Shown one piece after another: positions 1 through 8,002 of a DNA stretch of 52,257 nt; position 1 is the first letter of the stretch, and the number at the start of each line of letters is the position of its first letter. This DNA is from Acidimicrobiia bacterium. Lineage in GTDB: Bacteria; Actinomycetota; Acidimicrobiia; Spongiisociales; Spongiisociaceae. The DNA is taken from positions 1-52,257 of the forward strand of contig WTGI01000017.1 of NCBI GenBank assembly GCA_011523635.1. The letters run 5' to 3'. The notes below the pieces were generated by a model. That model was not told the origin of the DNA. It was given only the letters and a program-made list of their open reading frames with translations, and ran no database searches. A program made the translations under genes and the position numbers.

Positions 1-599
1 CGATCAGAGCGGTACCGTCCACGAGTGTTGCCAGGGCGCAGGCTGCCGCGCTGCCGTCCTCGTAGGCGACCATGGCCGACCTGTGGGTACCGGTCAGAGC
101 CTGCACCCGCCTGAGGACTCGATCGACCAGCGGCCTCGTCTCGCTCTCCGGGCCCAGCGACGAGGCCACCACGCCACAGAAGTCGAGCATGCCGGTGGGG
201 TTCTCGACCGGTCGCACCTCCACCCCGTCTGGAGGTGCCGTAAGGGGAGGCATCGCCGTAGTGACCATCGCCGATAGCTCAGTAGCCATCGCCTTCCCGT
301 TCCGCTCGGCCTCGGCCCAGAGCCCACGGTCGTCCGAACGCGCCAGGAGCGTGTAGCCATGCTTACGGGCGCCGAAGAAGCGAGCCGTGATGCCTAGCAC
401 CTCGCGGGGCGACATCACCCGGGAAGTCCGCATCACACCGTTGGCGTGGGCGGGTGAGGCCTGCGGGAGCGGACTCGCCCACGACACCGCGCCGTTCGCC
501 TCCCAGATCTCCCCACCGCAGCTGCGGACGGTCTCCCGGTAGGCCTCGGCCAGCGCCGAGTCGAACCGGTCCAGCATGTTGCGGTCCGTCACGTCCATC
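1..599 (-). CDS. GNAT-family N-acetyltransferase, partial (C-terminus beyond window)
   Basis: The frame reads leftward from an ATG at 599 and is still open at base 1, so about 199 N-terminal residues are visible. The last visible part (MVAYEDGSAAACALATLVDGTALI) resembles the central strands of a GNAT acetyl-CoA-binding domain, where a substrate-side segment leads into the strand before the CoA-binding loop. The long N-terminal part has no motif I recognise. GNAT enzymes transfer an acyl group from acyl-CoA to an amine; the substrate cannot be told here. A TAG stop lies two codons upstream of the chosen ATG, which rules out an earlier start, and there is no clear Shine-Dalgarno. The diagnostic R/Q-x-x-G-x-G/A motif would lie outside the window, so the family call is tentative. 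Confidence 0.55.
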
Positions 600-713
600 G
601 ACTATTTCGCGCCAGCTCGGCCATCCGCTCGATGGTATCGGGGTCCGTGGTGTGCGGCCGGTTGGGGTCCGGGATGGCCGAAGCGCGCGAACCTGGCCGG
701 AGAGTGGCCACTG

Positions 714-1865
714 TCAGAAGACGTTTTTCCAGCTGTCCCGCTTCGCAAGCACCGCCAACGGCGTGATCGCCAGCACCGCGGCCGCCCCGCAGAACAGGAC
801 GGTAGGACCGGCCGCGGCGTATATGGGAGGCCCGACGAGCGCCCCGAAGGAAGCCAGCACCAGACCGCAGGACTCTATGAGGCCCTGGGCCTCGGCGGCC
901 TGACCCCGGGGAGCCACCTTGGCCACGGCCGCCTGGCCGGGCGGCGTCACGAAGGACCAGGAACTCGAGTGCAGGGCACCCACCAGCAGCAATGTGGGTA
1001 TTCCCGTCACGAACCCGAAGGCGACAATGAGCGGGAGCTCGACCGCGGCGCCTATGAGGGCCAACCGGATCGGGTTGATGCGGTCCGATAGCCGGCCGCT
1101 GACAGGGGTGACGAAGACGCTCGGCAGCGCCACCGCCAGGAACCCGAGCCCGATCGCCACCGGCCCGGCGCCCAGATCGGTCATGTAACGGGCCCACAGG
1201 GCGTCGAGCATGCCGATCATCAGCCAGGGCGAGGCGGCCAGTAACAGGCCGGGGGCGAGGCCCGGGATCACGGCCAGCCGCCGACGATTCAGCCGCACGG
1301 AGGAGCGCCCGTACTCGCCGGGCCTGACCGTCACCAGGAGCGGGAGCAGCAGCACCTCCACCAACGCCGGGAAGAGGAAGGGAAGACCCCGGTGCAGCTC
1401 GTGGAGGAAGCCGGCCAAGGGAGGACCGAGGAGAAACCCGATCGTCAGCGTCATGGTCAGCGAAGCGAGCGCCTTGCCCTGCCGGTCCGGATCCCAACTC
1501 AGCATCAACCGGCGACCCGCCACCACGCAGACCCCCTCGGCGAAACCGAGCAACGCCCGGGCGGCCACCCAGTGCCAGAGGGCCGAGGCGAACACCATCC
1601 ACAGCAGGGCGAGAGCGGCCAGGATGCCCCCCACGGTGATCATCCGGCGTTCCCAGCCACGGTCGGCGAAGGACGCCAGCCACAGATGGGCGACAAGCGT
1701 GGACATGAAGGATGTGCCGGCGATCATCCCCAGAGACCAGGTGGGAAACCCGAACCTGTCCTGTATCTCGGCCAGCAGGGAGATGATCACCCCGATCCCC
1801 ATAGCCTGGGCGCCGATGAAGACGAGCAGCACCAGCCTCGGCAGCCGGTGGGGATCGGGGCGCAT
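714..1865 (-). CDS. MFS transporter
   Basis: A 383-residue, very hydrophobic protein with about 12 predicted membrane segments, the usual length for a major facilitator. After the second segment comes the loop SFADRGWERRMITVGG, which matches the cytoplasmic MFS motif A (G-x-x-x-D-R-x-x-R-R) between helices 2 and 3. A central cytoplasmic stretch rich in arginine (EYGRSSVRLNRRR) separates the two six-helix halves. It probably exports or imports a small solute by proton-coupled antiport or symport; the substrate is unknown. It is transcribed toward the GNAT fragment, 114 bp upstream of it, and is divergent from the PhyH-type dioxygenase. The ATG at 1865 starts just before the first membrane helix. 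Confidence 0.85.
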   Translation of the reverse strand: MRPDPHRLPRLVLLVFIGAQAMGIGVIISLLAEIQDRFGFPTWSLGMIAGTSFMSTLVAHLWLASFADRGWERRMITVGGILAALALLWMVFASALWHWVAARALLGFAEGVCVVAGRRLMLSWDPDRQGKALASLTMTLTIGFLLGPPLAGFLHELHRGLPFLFPALVEVLLLPLLVTVRPGEYGRSSVRLNRRRLAVIPGLAPGLLLAASPWLMIGMLDALWARYMTDLGAGPVAIGLGFLAVALPSVFVTPVSGRLSDRINPIRLALIGAAVELPLIVAFGFVTGIPTLLLVGALHSSSWSFVTPPGQAAVAKVAPRGQAAEAQGLIESCGLVLASFGALVGPPIYAAAGPTVLFCGAAAVLAITPLAVLAKRDSWKNVF

Positions 1866-2013
1866 CGGGCCAGGCTAGACGGGCGGCCTCGATGGGGACC
1901 TGCCGAGGCACGCGCACCCCGCACCCTGATCACCAACCGTGAGCGGCGTGGACGTACCGTCGAGTGCCCGTTGATAGAGTTGCGAACGGCAGGCGAGGAG
2001 GAACTCGAGGAGC

Positions 2014-2814
2014 ATGAAAGCACTAACCGTGGAGCAGATCGGCGCTTGGGAGCGCAACGGGTTCCTGAAGGTCGAGAACTTCGTAGACGCCGACGAACTC
2101 GCAAACATCCGGAGGATCATGGAGGGCCTCGTCGAACAGGACCCGCCCCACGAGAACACCCTCGTCGACATCGACCCCGTGCTAGCCGACCGGACCGACA
2201 TTCCCAGGACGGAGAAGTTCCGCGCCCTGATGCATGCCGCCCACGCCAGCCGCGAGCTCCTCGACACCTACACCCTGCGACCCAGGACGCTCGACGTGGT
2301 GGAGGACCTGATCGGCCCGGACATCGTCTACTACACCGACCAGACCTTCCTCAAGCCTCCCGGCGGGAGCGGCGCCCCTGCCCACCAGGACAACGGCTAC
2401 TGGGATGTCTTCTGGTCCGGGAAGGGCAAGCTCTCGGTGTGGCTAGCCCTCGACGACTCCACCCTGGAGCGGGGTTGCACCGAGTTCGTTCCCGGCAGCC
2501 ACCGCGAAGTCCTGCAACACGACCGAGACTTCAGCAAGGACGCCCTGTTCGGCGGGGCGGTCCCGGATCTGGACCCCGACCAACTCGACTTCGAGCCGGT
2601 GGAGCTGAAGGCCGGTGACGCCTGCATCCACCACTGCGAGATCATCCACAGGAGCGGACCGAACGTGTCGGACCACTCGCGGCGCGGGCTGGTCACGATC
2701 TACTTCAGCGGGCGTTGCACCTACACCGACCAGGACTCCGTGTGGTTCCCCCACCGGATGGTCCCGGCGCGCGGCCACGTGTACCCCGGATGCGTGGGCT
2801 GGTACGAGAGTTAG
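2014..2814 (+). CDS. phytanoyl-CoA dioxygenase (PhyH) family protein
   Basis: A 266-residue member of the Fe(II)/2-oxoglutarate-dependent PhyH family, which hydroxylates an unactivated carbon and releases succinate and CO2. The likely iron ligands are H124 and D126 in PAHQDNGYW and H212 in IIHRSGPN. R224 after the last histidine fits the 2-oxoglutarate carboxylate anchor. The start has a good ribosome-binding site (GAGGAG just before the ATG). It is convergent with the aspartate dehydrogenase gene, with a short hairpin between them. The ectoine hydroxylase EctD belongs to this superfamily, but the EctD signature around the iron site is absent here, so I do not name it ectD. The substrate is unknown; adjacent amino-acid genes suggest an amino acid or small acid, which is inference. 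Confidence 0.85.
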   Translation: MKALTVEQIGAWERNGFLKVENFVDADELANIRRIMEGLVEQDPPHENTLVDIDPVLADRTDIPRTEKFRALMHAAHASRELLDTYTLRPRTLDVVEDLIGPDIVYYTDQTFLKPPGGSGAPAHQDNGYWDVFWSGKGKLSVWLALDDSTLERGCTEFVPGSHREVLQHDRDFSKDALFGGAVPDLDPDQLDFEPVELKAGDACIHHCEIIHRSGPNVSDHSRRGLVTIYFSGRCTYTDQDSVWFPHRMVPARGHVYPGCVGWYES

Positions 2815-2821
2815 TTGTTAA

Positions 2822-2836
2822 CTGACCGCCGGTCAG
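2822..2836. terminator. short hairpin between convergent genes, possible bidirectional terminator
   Basis: CTGACC-GCC-GGTCAG is a perfect 6-bp inverted repeat with a 3-nt loop. It lies between the 3' ends of the PhyH gene and the leftward aspartate dehydrogenase gene and overlaps the latter's stop codon. There is no strong T-tract on either side, so intrinsic termination is only plausible. Confidence 0.3.
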
Positions 2837-3633
2837 CAGATCTGTAGACCTGCTCCCGGGCTCTTGGCTCGTACCACGCTGCCCAGGGCGGATATCAGGG
2901 TGAAGATCCCGCTCACCCCCTTCATGGGGCTGACCCGCCTGATCGTCAGATCGGCGGCCTCGCCCCGGGCGGTGATCTCGATATCGGACGTGCCGGAGTC
3001 CGTCACCGCGATCAGCACCGACCGGGTGCGGTCGAACCCGATCCCTCCCAGGGCCAGCGCGGCGTGGGCGTTGACGTTGCGGGGAAACAGCGGGCAGATG
3101 CCCCTGGTGGGACCGTCGTAGATCACGGTGTCCTCCGTGATTTCCTCACCGGTCAGGGTCGGATGCTCGCTGAAGTCGATGCTGGACGGGCTCTTGCGCA
3201 TCACCATGGTCACTTCGTCCCACTGGTCCCGACCCTCCGCGAGGGCCTCCAGTCCCACCACCGCACCGTGGGGTATGTAGAGCCGGGTGCCGTGGGTCCC
3301 GGCGGTCTCCAGGAGCGTGCCCTCCAGCTCGGCGTCGGCGAGGGCGGTGAGCGACAGGGGCATGTAGTCGGTCTGGCGGAGGAACGCGGCGCCGTGGGCC
3401 CTCGTGACCGATGCGTGGGCCAACTCGACCACCAGGTCGGGCTCGTGCTGTGCGAACTCCCCGAGATCCTCCAGTACCAGTTCCGAGGGCAGGTGGGCCA
3501 CCTTCTCCGGGCTGCGGTTATGCACGAAGGCCACCCCGAGCCCCAGCTCGGGTCGCGTACTGATCTGCTCGTACACGTAGGAGCCGATCAGGCCGTACCC
3601 GACGATGCCGATGCGGGGCCGCGACTGGCTCAT
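2833..3633 (-). CDS. aspartate dehydrogenase-like protein (NadX/DUF108 type)
   Basis: A 266-residue NAD(P)-dependent oxidoreductase. The N-terminal Rossmann fold has the GYGLIG dinucleotide-binding loop at residues 12-17. The C-terminal half has the aspartate-dehydrogenase domain features NVNAHAALALGGIGFDRT and IPHGAVVGLEAL. Family members interconvert L-aspartate and iminosuccinate, either supplying iminosuccinate for NAD synthesis or acting in aspartate catabolism or synthesis. The ATG at 3633 follows a GGGAGG site. It is the last gene of a leftward group behind a PLP-dependent dehydratase (22-bp gap) and a class III aminotransferase. No nadA, nadB or nadC is nearby, so a role in amino-acid metabolism is more likely than NAD biosynthesis; this is inference from context. 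Confidence 0.8.
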   Translation of the reverse strand: MSQSRPRIGIVGYGLIGSYVYEQISTRPELGLGVAFVHNRSPEKVAHLPSELVLEDLGEFAQHEPDLVVELAHASVTRAHGAAFLRQTDYMPLSLTALADAELEGTLLETAGTHGTRLYIPHGAVVGLEALAEGRDQWDEVTMVMRKSPSSIDFSEHPTLTGEEITEDTVIYDGPTRGICPLFPRNVNAHAALALGGIGFDRTRSVLIAVTDSGTSDIEITARGEAADLTIRRVSPMKGVSGIFTLISALGSVVRAKSPGAGLQIC

Positions 3634-3655
3634 ACCTGACCTCCCGGTGCCGGGC

Positions 3656-4630
3656 TCAGCCGCCGGCGGTCCCGGCCAGGATCATGTCGAGGACCGAGGG
3701 TTGGATGTTGCCGCCCGACGCGATCGCCACGGTGACCCGGCCGTTGTCGACCTGTCCGTCGAGGAAGGCCGCCGCGGCGGTGGCCCCGCCGGGCTCGGCC
3801 AGGGTCTTGGTGCGGAACAGGATCGTCCTCACCGACTCGGCGATGGCCTCCTCGCTCACCAGCAGGATGTCGTCGAGGTACCTCTGGAGGTAGCGGAACG
3901 GAAGCTCTCCCGGCCGCCTGCCCGACAGGGCGTCGGCCATCGAGTGCCAGTTCTCGATGGTCCGCACCTCCCCCGCCTGCCAGGACACGTAGGCGGCGTT
4001 GCCGCCCTCCGGCTGGACACCGAGCACCTCCACGTCCGGGCGGTTCTCCTTGATCGCCACCGCGATGCCGGCGGCCAGCCCTCCACTCGATATGGGAATC
4101 AGGACCGTCTCGACATCGGGAACCTGTTCGAGGATTTCCAGGCCGATCCCGGAGTGGCCGATCGGCACTTCCGGATGCTCGAACGAGTGCAGAGCGAGCA
4201 TCCCCTGCTCCTCCGCCACGCGCTCCACCGTGGGGTCGCGGTCGGCGAACGTGGGGCAGATGACCACCTGAGCCCCGTAATCCCTGGTGGACTGCACCTT
4301 CACGTCGGCCGTGTAGCCGGGCATGACGATGGCCACCGGCGATCCGACCACCGGTCCGGCGTAGGCGAAGGCCTGTGCGAAGTTCCCGGACGAGGACATG
4401 ACGATCCCCCTCCGGCGGCCCTCGTCGTCGAACGAGCGGAGGATGTGGAAGGCGGCGCGGGCCTTGTACGACCCGGTGACCTGCAGGTGCTCGGCCTTCA
4501 GGAAGAGACGTTCCCGGCCCACTTCGGCGGAGGATCGGGCCACGGGGAGTATGGGCGTGACCCGCACAGGCGGCGCCATCCGCTCGTAGGCGTCGACGAC
4601 CTTGTCAAGGGTGACCTCACCACCGGACAT
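3656..4630 (-). CDS. threonine/serine dehydratase-like PLP enzyme (fold type II)
   Basis: A 324-residue beta-family PLP enzyme without a C-terminal ACT domain, the size of catabolic threonine dehydratases, serine racemases and hydroxyaspartate dehydratases. K56 in GSYKARAA is the Schiff-base lysine. SSGNFAQ (from about residue 80) binds substrate and PLP. The phosphate loop reads SSGGL at 181-185 instead of the usual GGGGL. A C-terminal SGGN motif is present. The expected reaction is loss of water from a beta-hydroxy amino acid to give an imine or keto acid. Its start overlaps the end of the upstream aminotransferase by 14 bp, and aspartate dehydrogenase follows, so the three are probably co-transcribed. 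Candidate substrates are threonine, serine, 3-hydroxyaspartate or a hydroxy-diamino acid; sequence alone does not decide. Confidence 0.8.
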   Translation of the reverse strand: MSGGEVTLDKVVDAYERMAPPVRVTPILPVARSSAEVGRERLFLKAEHLQVTGSYKARAAFHILRSFDDEGRRRGIVMSSSGNFAQAFAYAGPVVGSPVAIVMPGYTADVKVQSTRDYGAQVVICPTFADRDPTVERVAEEQGMLALHSFEHPEVPIGHSGIGLEILEQVPDVETVLIPISSGGLAAGIAVAIKENRPDVEVLGVQPEGGNAAYVSWQAGEVRTIENWHSMADALSGRRPGELPFRYLQRYLDDILLVSEEAIAESVRTILFRTKTLAEPGGATAAAAFLDGQVDNGRVTVAIASGGNIQPSVLDMILAGTAGG

Positions 4631-5963
4631 GCTGTTCCTCCAGAACCTGGCGAAGCACCGAGACCCCCTGCTCCAAGTCGGACTCGCCGATAGTCAGCGC
4701 CGGGAAGAAGACGGTGCAGTCCCCCACCAGGGCGCTCTGCGAGCCGAGCGTGTTTAGCACCACCCCGCGCTCGTACATGGCGGCTGTCACGGATCCGGCC
4801 ACCTCCGACTCGGGAGGGAACTTCTCACGGCTGTCGCGCGACCGCACGTACTCGACCATCTGCATGAGGCCGATGCCGCGGATCTCACCCACGAACGGAA
4901 GGTCGCCCAACTCGTCCGCGAGCAGGGTACGGAGGAAGTCTCCCCGCTTGGCGGCCTGCTCCACCAGACCTTCCCGCACGATGGCATCGAGCACCGCCAC
5001 ACCCACCGCACAGGAGATGGGAGCACCGCTGAAGGTGTGGACCTCGGCCATCCGCCGGCTGTTGACCGCTATCTCCTCGACGATCTCGTCCCGGACGAGG
5101 GTCGCTCCGAGGGGCACGTAACCACCGCTCAGTCCCTTCGCCAGGTTGCAGAGATCGGCCACCACCCCGAAGTGGTCCATGGCCAAGAACTCGCCGGTGC
5201 GACCGGCGCCGGTCACGATCTCATCCGTGATGAGCAGGATCCCGTGACGATCGCAGATCTCGCGCACTCTCGGCCAGTACGAGGCCGGTGGCACGGCCAT
5301 GCCGGCCGAGGGCGACACCGGCTCGACCATGACCGCCGACACGGTGTGCGGTCCGGTCGCCTCGATGGCGGCGTGCACCGCCGCCGCCGCACGATCCGCC
5401 AGGGCCTCACCCTCCAACCCTGCGAAGGGTCCCCGGAAGTTGACCGGTGCGGTCACCTTGACGGTGTGCATGAGGTGCGGGTCGTACGCCCGGTTCACAT
5501 CCCAGCGGCCCGTCATCGACAGGGCCCCGACCGTGGCCCCGTGGTAGCTGGGTGAGAGGGCGATGATCTTGGTCCGCTCCCAGTCCCCGCGCGCCAGGTG
5601 GTACTGGCGAGCTATGCGGATGGACAGTTCATTGGCCTCCGATCCGCCGGAGGTGAACATGACCTTGCCCACCCCTTCCGGAGCCAGATCGGTGAGACGG
5701 GTGGCCAGCAGTTCCTGCTGGTCGTTGGTGACCCGGGAGTTGTGGACGAAGGACAGGGTGCGCGCCTGGGCCGCCATCGCCTCGGCGATCTCCGGCCGGC
5801 CCTGACCTATCCCCGCGGTCGCCGAGATGCCGCTGGACAGGTCCAGGTACTGCTTGCCGGAGGAGTCCCACAGCTGGAACCCGGAGGCGCGGACCATCGT
5901 GGGGTAATCGTCGTCAGGAACGCGGTAGAAGACCGCCGACTCGCGGGGATGTGATGTCACCAC
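4617..5963 (-). CDS. class III aminotransferase
   Basis: A 448-residue fold-type I PLP enzyme. Motifs are in canonical order: TSGGSEAN (from about 104, phosphate binding), SYHGATVGALSMTG (139-152), D247 in ITDEIVTG (PLP pyridine-nitrogen contact) and K276 in NLAKGLSGGY (Schiff base). Class III enzymes transfer distal or alpha amino groups from omega-amino acids, diamines, taurine or diaminobutyrate to pyruvate or 2-oxoglutarate; the donor here is unknown. It heads a leftward operon with the dehydratase and aspartate dehydrogenase and is divergent from a gamma-glutamyl-ligase-like gene. The start is one of two adjacent GTG codons. A TATAGT lies 5 nt upstream with no ribosome-binding site, which suggests leaderless translation. 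Confidence 0.87.
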   Translation of the reverse strand: MVTSHPRESAVFYRVPDDDYPTMVRASGFQLWDSSGKQYLDLSSGISATAGIGQGRPEIAEAMAAQARTLSFVHNSRVTNDQQELLATRLTDLAPEGVGKVMFTSGGSEANELSIRIARQYHLARGDWERTKIIALSPSYHGATVGALSMTGRWDVNRAYDPHLMHTVKVTAPVNFRGPFAGLEGEALADRAAAAVHAAIEATGPHTVSAVMVEPVSPSAGMAVPPASYWPRVREICDRHGILLITDEIVTGAGRTGEFLAMDHFGVVADLCNLAKGLSGGYVPLGATLVRDEIVEEIAVNSRRMAEVHTFSGAPISCAVGVAVLDAIVREGLVEQAAKRGDFLRTLLADELGDLPFVGEIRGIGLMQMVEYVRSRDSREKFPPESEVAGSVTAAMYERGVVLNTLGSQSALVGDCTVFFPALTIGESDLEQGVSVLRQVLEEQHVRW

Positions 5964-5968
5964 GGGCG

Positions 5969-5974
5969 ACTATA
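5969..5974 (-). promoter_or_regulatory. -10 element placing transcription start at the aminotransferase start codon
   Basis: On the minus strand TATAGT is followed after 5 nt by GTG GTG, the start of the aminotransferase. That spacing would put the transcript 5' end at or within a base or two of the start codon, typical of leaderless actinobacterial mRNAs. No purine-rich ribosome-binding site and no good -35 hexamer is visible. Confidence 0.35.
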
Positions 5975-6016
5975 CCCGCTCGCACTGTGCGCGGGCCATG
6001 GCCGCGGGTGGGACCG

Positions 6017-6046
6017 GTGACCGGCCGAAGCCCGGCCACTTATAAT
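6017..6046 (+). promoter_or_regulatory. sigma70-type promoter for the glutamine-synthetase-like gene
   Basis: GTGACC (6017-6022, 4 of 6 matches to TTGACA), an 18-bp spacer, then a perfect TATAAT (6041-6046). It lies about 65 bp upstream of the GTG start at 6112, leaving room for a leader with the GAGGAGG ribosome-binding site. The assignment rests on sequence match only. Confidence 0.5.
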
Positions 6047-6111
6047 CGGCGGCGCACGACGAAAGGCCTCCGCCGTACCTTGAGCGAGGGCCGGCCGAGG
6101 AGGTTCGGAAG

Positions 6112-7476
6112 GTGTCCGGGTTCGACCAAATCTTCGACGACTGGGAGTCACAGGGAATCAAGCGGGTGCGGTTCGAGCTACCCGACCTGCACGGGACTTC
6201 CCGCACCAAGATCGTCCCCCTCAAGGCCGCCCGCAGCTTCGCGCTCAAGGGCCTCAACATGTACGGGGGTACCGCGGTGCTCGACACCCGCTCCGATGTC
6301 GTGCCCGGCAGCCTGTACAACGAAGAGGTGGGCTACGGGGACCAACTCCTGTTCCCCGACCCGTCCACAGCCGCCATAGTTCCCTGGGCCTCCGACACGG
6401 CCCGGCTGATCTGCGATGCGCAGTGGTACGACGGCCAGACCCTGGAGGCCACTCCGCGGGCCGTCTACAGGCGGGTGCTCGAGAAGGCCGCAGGCATGGG
6501 ATTCGAACCGATGACCGGATGCGAGTTCGAGTTCTACCTCCTCGACGGTGAGACCCACGAGCGCCTGTTCGAGGGCTACCACATCTTCAACGTGGTCCGC
6601 AACGAGTGGGTGCCGACCATCAACAGGATCGTGGACCTGATGCCCGGCGTGGGTATCGACATCATCACCTCCAACTGCGAGTACGCCGGTTCGCAATGGG
6701 AGATCAACTTCACCCCGGGCCGCGGCATCAACGGTCCCGACCGGGCGTTCACGTTCAAGAACGGCGTCAAGCAGATCGCCTACCAGGACGGGTACCTGGC
6801 CACCTTCATGACCAAGCCGTGGGCCGGGCACTCGGGAAACGGATGCCATATCCACATGTCGCTGGTGGACAAGGACACCGGGCAGAACGTCATGGCCGAC
6901 GAGTCCCATCCCCAGGGTCTGAGCGAGGTGGGTCTTCAGTTCACGGCCGGGCTGATCGCCCACGCCAACGCCATCGACGCCCTCCTAGCCCCCACGATCA
7001 ACTGCCGTCGCCGGCGCCGCACCCACACCTTCAGCCCCACCAACATCTCTTGGGGACTGGAGGATCGGTCGGCCCTGCTGCGCGTGAAGGCGGCCGGTCC
7101 CGACGCGACGCGGGTCGAGACCCGCTCCCCCAGCGCCTTGATGAACCCCTACCTGGCCAGCGCCGCCATTCTGGCCGCCGGCCTGGACGGGATCGAGAAG
7201 GGATTGGAGCCCCCGGCGCCTTCCCGCCAGGGTGTACCGGCGGAAGAGGACGAGTCGCTCGAGAAGCTCCCCGCCACCCTCGCCGAGGCACTGGATCACT
7301 TCGAGGCCAGCGATGCCACCACCGAGTTCTTCGGCCAGGAGTTCAAGGACGCGTTCCTGGCGGTTCGCCGCTACGAACTGGGCCGGTACGCCGCTGAAGA
7401 GAACGAGGACCCGGACTCGCAGCGCACGGACGAGATCAGCGCCTGGGAGTCCAACGAGTACCTGGAGTTGTATTAG
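6112..7476 (+). CDS. glutamine synthetase family protein (gamma-glutamyl amide ligase type)
   Basis: A 454-residue GS-fold ATP-dependent ligase. Metal and ATP-site motifs are recognisable: CEFEFYL (first glutamates), QWEINF, FMTKPW and the histidine-rich loop GHSGNGCHIHMSL. The C-terminal catalytic region has NTIC-like NCRRRRRTHTFSP and RVETRSPS. Compared with true GlnA-I, the loops are altered as in the GlnA-like enzymes that join glutamate to an amine (gamma-glutamylpolyamine, -ethanolamide or -methylamide synthetases). I therefore infer a role in amine assimilation rather than core ammonia fixation. The GTG start at 6112 is preceded by GAGGAGG; there is a good promoter upstream. It is divergent from the aminotransferase operon, consistent with shared amine or amino-acid metabolism. 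Confidence 0.82.
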   Translation: MSGFDQIFDDWESQGIKRVRFELPDLHGTSRTKIVPLKAARSFALKGLNMYGGTAVLDTRSDVVPGSLYNEEVGYGDQLLFPDPSTAAIVPWASDTARLICDAQWYDGQTLEATPRAVYRRVLEKAAGMGFEPMTGCEFEFYLLDGETHERLFEGYHIFNVVRNEWVPTINRIVDLMPGVGIDIITSNCEYAGSQWEINFTPGRGINGPDRAFTFKNGVKQIAYQDGYLATFMTKPWAGHSGNGCHIHMSLVDKDTGQNVMADESHPQGLSEVGLQFTAGLIAHANAIDALLAPTINCRRRRRTHTFSPTNISWGLEDRSALLRVKAAGPDATRVETRSPSALMNPYLASAAILAAGLDGIEKGLEPPAPSRQGVPAEEDESLEKLPATLAEALDHFEASDATTEFFGQEFKDAFLAVRRYELGRYAAEENEDPDSQRTDEISAWESNEYLELY

Positions 7477-7478
7477 TC

Positions 7479-7493
7479 GGTCGCCTAGCGACC
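7479..7493. terminator. hairpin between convergent genes, possible bidirectional terminator
   Basis: GGTCGC-CTA-GCGACC is a perfect 6-bp inverted repeat with a 3-nt loop, immediately after the stop of the GS-like gene and before the end of the leftward SRPBCC gene. It is followed by a small heptanucleotide duplication (CCACTGA twice). There is no T-tract, so intrinsic termination is uncertain. Confidence 0.3.
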
Positions 7494-7505
7494 ACTGACC
7501 ACTGA

Positions 7506-7940
7506 CTAGCGGTCTTCGAGGATGGCCTTCAGGCGTTGAAGGTCGGTGCGGAGTTCGTGCTCCATCGAGGTTCGCCGGCTGGGGATGAGCAGGCCCATCA
7601 GGCCGGCTGCTTCAAACTCCAGTTCCACCTCGACCACGGTGGCGCCCTTACCGAACCTCTCCAGCGTGTAGCGGTCCCGGCCGCCCCGAACCCCCGATGT
7701 GTACTCCCTGCACAGCCGCGCTTGCGGCTCGAACTCCACCACCTCCCAGCACACTTCCACCTCCCGGCCCATGAACCTGAGGAGGCTCGTGCCGGTGGAC
7801 CCGATCCCGGCCTCAACCGGTTGGTCGGGCTCGGCACGGAGGATGCCGGCCCGCCATACCGGCTCGTTGGCAGCGGAGGCAAGGTAGCCGAACACGATGT
7901 CCGGATCGCGGTTGATGAACACCTTCCTGGTGACGCGCAA
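7506..7940 (-). CDS. SRPBCC (START/polyketide-cyclase-like) family protein
   Basis: A 144-residue protein with the SRPBCC pattern: an N-terminal strand ending in VFINRDPDIVFGYL, a central WEVVEFEPQARLCREYTSG and a strand FGKGATVVEVELEFEA, then a long C-terminal helix. The fold makes a deep hydrophobic cavity that binds lipids or aromatic compounds; many bacterial members have no known ligand. The start is TTG at 7940 with GAGGGG just upstream. The gene is divergent from the amidohydrolase at 8003 and convergent with the GS-like gene. No function can be assigned beyond ligand binding. Confidence 0.7.
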   Translation of the reverse strand: MRVTRKVFINRDPDIVFGYLASAANEPVWRAGILRAEPDQPVEAGIGSTGTSLLRFMGREVEVCWEVVEFEPQARLCREYTSGVRGGRDRYTLERFGKGATVVEVELEFEAAGLMGLLIPSRRTSMEHELRTDLQRLKAILEDR

Positions 7941-8002
7941 TCGGTGCCCCTCGTCGCAAACTCCGGGTCACCTAGCCTATCGTGCGGTCAGCGGAGGATT
8001 CT

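Noticed and set aside
589-1917. Long frame antisense or offset to the MFS gene, about 440 codons
   Set aside because: It is an out-of-frame reading of GC-rich coding DNA, with high Arg, Pro and Gly content and no domain; the MFS frame explains the sequence.
2014-2814. Ectoine hydroxylase (EctD) identity for the PhyH-type dioxygenase
   Set aside because: The iron-site region does not match the EctD signature and no ectoine synthesis genes are near.
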